Assembly (NCBI GenBank): GCA_050742535.1
Contig: JBOGIQ010000116.1
Coordinates: 1 to 16,041, forward strand
Direction of reading: 5' to 3'
DNA from: Gp6-AA40 sp050742535
Lineage (GTDB): Bacteria > Acidobacteriota > Vicinamibacteria > Vicinamibacterales > UBA2999
DNA: 16,041 nt
Shown here: in pieces, positions 13,323 through 16,041 of the stretch
Layout: each line of letters opens with the position of its first letter
Numbering within the stretch: position 1 is the stretch's first letter
Position numbers and translations under genes: made by a program
The notes under the pieces: model-generated
What the model saw: the letters and a program-made list of their open reading frames with translations, nothing else
What the model was told of the DNA's origin: nothing
Databases searched by the model: none

Positions 13323-14983
13323 CGCAGTTCGGACGGCCGGGTGACCGCCGGAAACCAGTTGTCGCGCCGCAGCGCGCCCACCGCGGTGCCGTCCAGTCCG
13401 ATGAACGAGGCGGCGCTCATGCCGGCGAACACGTTGTTGATGAAGATCGGCGTTGCGCCCTGGACGACGACCGCGGCCATCACGCGGTCCGACCGTCCGT
13501 TCCGCGCGAACGAGTTGTTGGCCACGCGCGGCGACGAACCATCGCGGACAACCAGCGCGGCCCCGGCGTTGTCGCGAATATCGCTGGCCATCAACGTCGA
13601 CGCCCCACCCCCGGCGAACTCGAGCGCCACCCGCGTGGCGCCGGTGATTTCGACGTGGAGGATCGAGACCGTTGAGTTCTGGACAAGGATGCCAACGGGA
13701 AGCGGCGTGGCCGCGTCACCGCTGATTCTGAAATTTACGATCTCGGCGCCGGAGACGTTCCGGGCGAGGACGGCTGGCTCCTCGGCAGTATCGGGGACCG
13801 CCGCCGGCAGCCGGATGACCGCGCCCCCTGGAACGCGGCTCTTGAGCCGGACTCCCGACACAAGGGTTACCTGTTCGCGATACTCCCCCGGCTCGACCAC
13901 CACCACGGAACCTGGCGGCGCATCGCGCAGCGCATCGGTAATCGACTCACCGGCAGCGACCGTGCGCTCCAGCGGGGACTGGCCGGACGCCGAAAACAAC
14001 AGCCCGCGCAGATCCTCATACGTCCAGCCGAATTGCCAGAGGCTGACCGCGGCGGTAATGCCGATTCCAAGCGCGATCATCGCGAATCGGGCGGCCGACT
14101 GCGACACCGATCCGTCTTCCCGAGGTTCGTCAGACGCGGCGGACGCTCCGGCCGACCGCGATTCGATCGTCCCCCGCCCGTACCCACTGGCCGCAAACTT
14201 CTCGCCTTCGACGTAGACGGCCGTCACGTTGTCCTTGCCGCCGGCCGCGTTGGCCGCGGCGATCAGCTCGCGGACGACCGCCTCCGGATCGCCCGCGCAC
14301 TGGCTGACCGTCTTGGCAATCGACACCGAGTCGACGAGATCGGTCAGGCCGTCGCTGCAGAGCAGCAGCGCCGAATCGGGCTCGAAGGCGACCTCGCCGA
14401 CGTCGATGAAGTCGCGGTCGCGGCGATCGTGGACCTCGGAGCCGACGTCGCGATACACCTCGTTGCGCCGCGGATGCCGCATCGCCTGACGCTCGGAGAT
14501 CTCGTTCGCGTCCTCGCGTTCGCCGACGGGAGAATGATCCCGGGTCAGCTTTTCGATCTGGTCGCCTCTCAGCTTGTACAGCCGGGTGTCGCCGACGTGG
14601 CCGAAGGTCGCCGTGCCGTTATTGACGATGGCGATGGTCAGCACACAGGCCATGCCGTCCCATTCGGCGCGGGTGGCCGCGAGGCGATGGATGTCGTTGT
14701 TGGCGGCGGTGATGCCGTCGCGCAGGCGGTCGGCGACGGTGCCGGACTCGCTCCCGAGCCGCTCCCGCAGCCGCGACAGCGCAAGGTCCGCGGCCCTCCC
14801 GCCGGCGGCCTGGCCACCGACGCCGTCGATGACCATGAACACGCCGCGTTCGGTGTCGCAGTGAAATCGATCCTCGTTCACCTCGCGCTGCCGCCCGGCA
14901 TCAGTCGCGCCGGACGCGCGCAGCGGGCTCGGGCCCGTCGTCGCTACGCCATCTCGAGCCATGGCCGACGCTATCCTACTCAC
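13319..14983 (-). CDS. PP2C-type protein phosphatase with transmembrane helix and outside beta-helix domain
   Basis: 554 residues from GTG 14983; an in-frame ATG at 14962 (residue 8) is an equally plausible start. Residues about 22-262 form a PPM/PP2C phosphatase: NEDRF 36-40, VIDGVGG 51-57, GDTRLY 131-136, CSDGLTD 209-215 and GKDNVT 249-254. Metal-binding Asp38, Asp53, Asp211 and Asp251 are present. A membrane helix (about 298-318) is followed by an outside right-handed beta-helix-like domain (about 340-545) with VVVEPGEYRE, VSGVRLKSR, ARNVSGAEIVNFRI, VQNSTVSILHVEI, ASDIRDNAGAALVVRDG and ANNSFARNG coils. The enzyme removes phosphate from Ser/Thr, presumably from the kinase encoded next and its targets, like mycobacterial PstP. 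PstP has no such large outside domain; beta-helices of this type commonly bind glycans, so sensing of a wall or capsule polymer is a reasonable guess. Confidence 0.93.
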   Translation of the reverse strand: MSRIASAMARDGVATTGPSPLRASGATDAGRQREVNEDRFHCDTERGVFMVIDGVGGQAAGGRAADLALSRLRERLGSESGTVADRLRDGITAANNDIHRLAATRAEWDGMACVLTIAIVNNGTATFGHVGDTRLYKLRGDQIEKLTRDHSPVGEREDANEISERQAMRHPRRNEVYRDVGSEVHDRRDRDFIDVGEVAFEPDSALLLCSDGLTDLVDSVSIAKTVSQCAGDPEAVVRELIAAANAAGGKDNVTAVYVEGEKFAASGYGRGTIESRSAGASAASDEPREDGSVSQSAARFAMIALGIGITAAVSLWQFGWTYEDLRGLLFSASGQSPLERTVAAGESITDALRDAPPGSVVVVEPGEYREQVTLVSGVRLKSRVPGGAVIRLPAAVPDTAEEPAVLARNVSGAEIVNFRISGDAATPLPVGILVQNSTVSILHVEITGATRVALEFAGGGASTLMASDIRDNAGAALVVRDGSSPRVANNSFARNGRSDRVMAAVVVQGATPIFINNVFAGMSAASFIGLDGTAVGALRRDNWFPAVTRPSELR

Positions 14984-15071
14984 GCTCCGGCAGCTCCGCC
15001 CAGATGTAGAGGGCTACCAGCCCAACCAGCGCGAGCAGCAGCACGAACTTGGAGAGGATCAGCAAGGTCAT
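14976..15071 (-). CDS. 31-residue single-pass membrane protein
   Basis: The ATG at 15071 overlaps the stop of the FHA gene (ATGA), and its TAG stop (14976-14978) lies past the GTG of the phosphatase gene, giving an 8-base overlap. The product starts MTLLILSKFVLLLALVGL, continues through a hydrophobic stretch to about residue 24 and ends in a short charged tail (AELPERE). It is thus almost only one membrane helix. The exact packing on both sides argues for real translation; it fills a gap that would otherwise break the chain of overlaps. It may be a small partner of the neighbouring membrane phosphatase, kinase or synthase. I do not recognise a family. Confidence 0.62.
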   Translation of the reverse strand: MTLLILSKFVLLLALVGLVALYIWAELPERE

Positions 15072-16018
15072 TTGTCAGCCACGTGGAGTCCGGCTTTAGC
15101 CGGATTTTCGGATGTCATGAATTCGACGAAGACTGTTTCCGCAAGGCCGATGCGGGCGCGGTCCGGCAGCGGCGTTTCGACGCCTGTTTCGCGCCGGGCG
15201 CCATCGACGTCGTCCACGCCGCGCGGAACGTGACGGTTGTTCAGCGTCGTCCCGAGCGTGCTCAAATCGATCAGAAAGAACTGGCCTGTGGCGGCGTCGC
15301 GGCGAATTCGCGCGTGTTCACGCGAGACATCGACCGACGAGACGATCTTCACGTCGACGTTGTGTGCGGTGCCGCCGCGGCCGATGGTGATCGTGTCGGT
15401 CGTGATCTCGAACGTGTGCGGTCCCGATTGATCCTCATACGTCAGCGTGGCGAACGGCCGGGCGACCGGCTGCTCGCGGCCCCCGACTGCGCCCGGGGCG
15501 CCCTGAGCATCAGTCGACGTGCGTGTGCGAACGGTCCGATCATCGGTCGGCGCCTGCTGGCTGGAGTGCGCGGTCGTGATGCGGCGGGTCCGCTCGCCGA
15601 CGCCGAGCTCGGGCTGCGCCGGCAACAGCAGTTCCGAATCGATCAGGATGTCGCCCTCGGCAAGCTCCCCGTCGGGGTCGATCATGAACTCGACGAGCCA
15701 CTCCCCTGTTGGCGTCTGCACCCTGGGCGCGCCGTCGCCGAAGAAACGTCCGCCGTAGCGGCGCAGCCCCGACGGGTTGTTGAGCCGGTGCAGTTCCTCG
15801 GTCAGCGCGCGGATGGTCTCCTCCTGAAGGATCGGGACGATGCCTTCGAGACGCGCAAATTCTGCTGGATGGAGGTAGACGATGTAGCGGCTGGGCGCAA
15901 TCGTGGAATACCGGAGCGTCTCAAGATTCCGCCGCATGTTCTCGACGACGGCGGCGATTAAATCCCGCGCAGCCCGGCGACGGTTGCCTCCCACGACGGC
16001 GCTGTCGTTGGTTACCAT
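15068..16018 (-). CDS. FHA-domain protein (phospho-threonine reader), first gene of the signalling cluster
   Basis: A 316-residue cytoplasmic protein. The ATG at 16018 has a purine-rich GAGAGAGAA upstream. Residues about 15-130 form an N-terminal domain with RRNLETLRYSTIAPSRYIVYLHP at 29-50 and LVEFMIDPDGEL 108-119; the PSRYIVYL phrase recalls the DUF3662 domain of FhaA, though less clearly than in the second FHA protein of this cluster. A low-complexity Thr/Arg/Gln-rich linker (about 140-188) contains several Thr residues (such as TRRITT and DRTVRTRTSTD) that could be kinase targets. The FHA domain (about 190-300) has ITIGRGG 210-216 (Arg214), DVSREHARI 230-238 (Ser232, His235) and STLGTTLNNRHV 253-264. 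The last 14 residues (from about Ser303) are encoded by a palindrome, probably a repeat insertion. It likely tethers phosphorylated partners of the same operon. Confidence 0.9.
   Translation of the reverse strand: MVTNDSAVVGGNRRRAARDLIAAVVENMRRNLETLRYSTIAPSRYIVYLHPAEFARLEGIVPILQEETIRALTEELHRLNNPSGLRRYGGRFFGDGAPRVQTPTGEWLVEFMIDPDGELAEGDILIDSELLLPAQPELGVGERTRRITTAHSSQQAPTDDRTVRTRTSTDAQGAPGAVGGREQPVARPFATLTYEDQSGPHTFEITTDTITIGRGGTAHNVDVKIVSSVDVSREHARIRRDAATGQFFLIDLSTLGTTLNNRHVPRGVDDVDGARRETGVETPLPDRARIGLAETVFVEFMTSENPAKAGLHVADK
15089..15104. repeat. Palindrome TCCGGCT-TT-AGCCGGA inside the FHA gene
   Basis: A perfect 7-bp stem with a two-base loop encodes residues NPAKAG near the C-terminus of the FHA protein and sits about 20 bases before its stop. 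The core resembles the palindrome at 2329-2345 (TCCGGCTGAAGC), so it is probably a copy of a dispersed repeat. Confidence 0.65.
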
Positions 16019-16041
16019 GTCATTTCTCTCTCGTCCGCCTG

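Noticed and set aside
14033..15961. 642-codon open frame on the plus strand (also 11475-13019)
   Set aside because: Antisense to clearly recognised phosphatase, FHA and kinase genes; composition is Arg/Ala/Asp-rich with no motifs.

Overview
The window is GC-rich and almost completely coding, and it encodes both secreted proteins and peptidoglycan machinery. Base composition, overlapping start and stop codons, a TATAAT box almost touching a start codon, small dispersed palindromes and FhaA-type proteins outside an obvious actinobacterial background suggest an Acidobacteriota genome, perhaps Vicinamibacteria. That placement is inference; the window holds no rRNA or other taxonomic marker. I found no tRNA, rRNA, CRISPR array or transposase.

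Left part (1-4447). A 9-bp tandem repeat abuts a secreted protein of unknown function (52-876, minus). Upstream of it are two tandem paralogous secreted lectin-like proteins (876-1541 and 1589-2221, minus) with almost identical signal-peptide DNA. A 162-bp divergent region (2222-2383) carries REP-like palindromes and a TATAAT box. It separates these genes from a plus-strand secreted fibronectin-III/beta-helix protein (2384-4447).

Right part (4453-16018) is one long minus-strand cluster. In transcription order it encodes an FHA protein, a 31-residue single-pass membrane protein, a membrane PP2C phosphatase with an outside beta-helix domain, a membrane Ser/Thr kinase, a single-chain SEDS glycosyltransferase plus class B penicillin-binding protein, a second (FhaA-type) FHA protein, a four-helix-bundle (S23/IVS-type) cassette, a helical-repeat protein, an 81-residue protein and a YbdL-like methionine aminotransferase. 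Most junctions overlap by 1-13 bases, so translation is probably coupled. The content resembles the actinobacterial pknB-pknA-pbpA-rodA-pstP-fhaB-fhaA locus. The likely logic is that kinase and phosphatase set the phosphorylation of synthase-associated proteins, the FHA proteins read phospho-threonine, and the fused synthase builds and cross-links peptidoglycan.

The most unusual items are: (i) the SEDS-PBP fusion with an extra N-terminal ectodomain inside a kinase/phosphatase/FHA operon; (ii) the S23 gene flanked by inverted arrays of a 7-bp motif, whose arms also encode the C-termini of S23 and of the neighbouring FHA protein; (iii) a polypurine/polypyrimidine inverted repeat that encodes the signal peptide of the 52-876 protein; and (iv) a palindrome family that has entered coding sequence.
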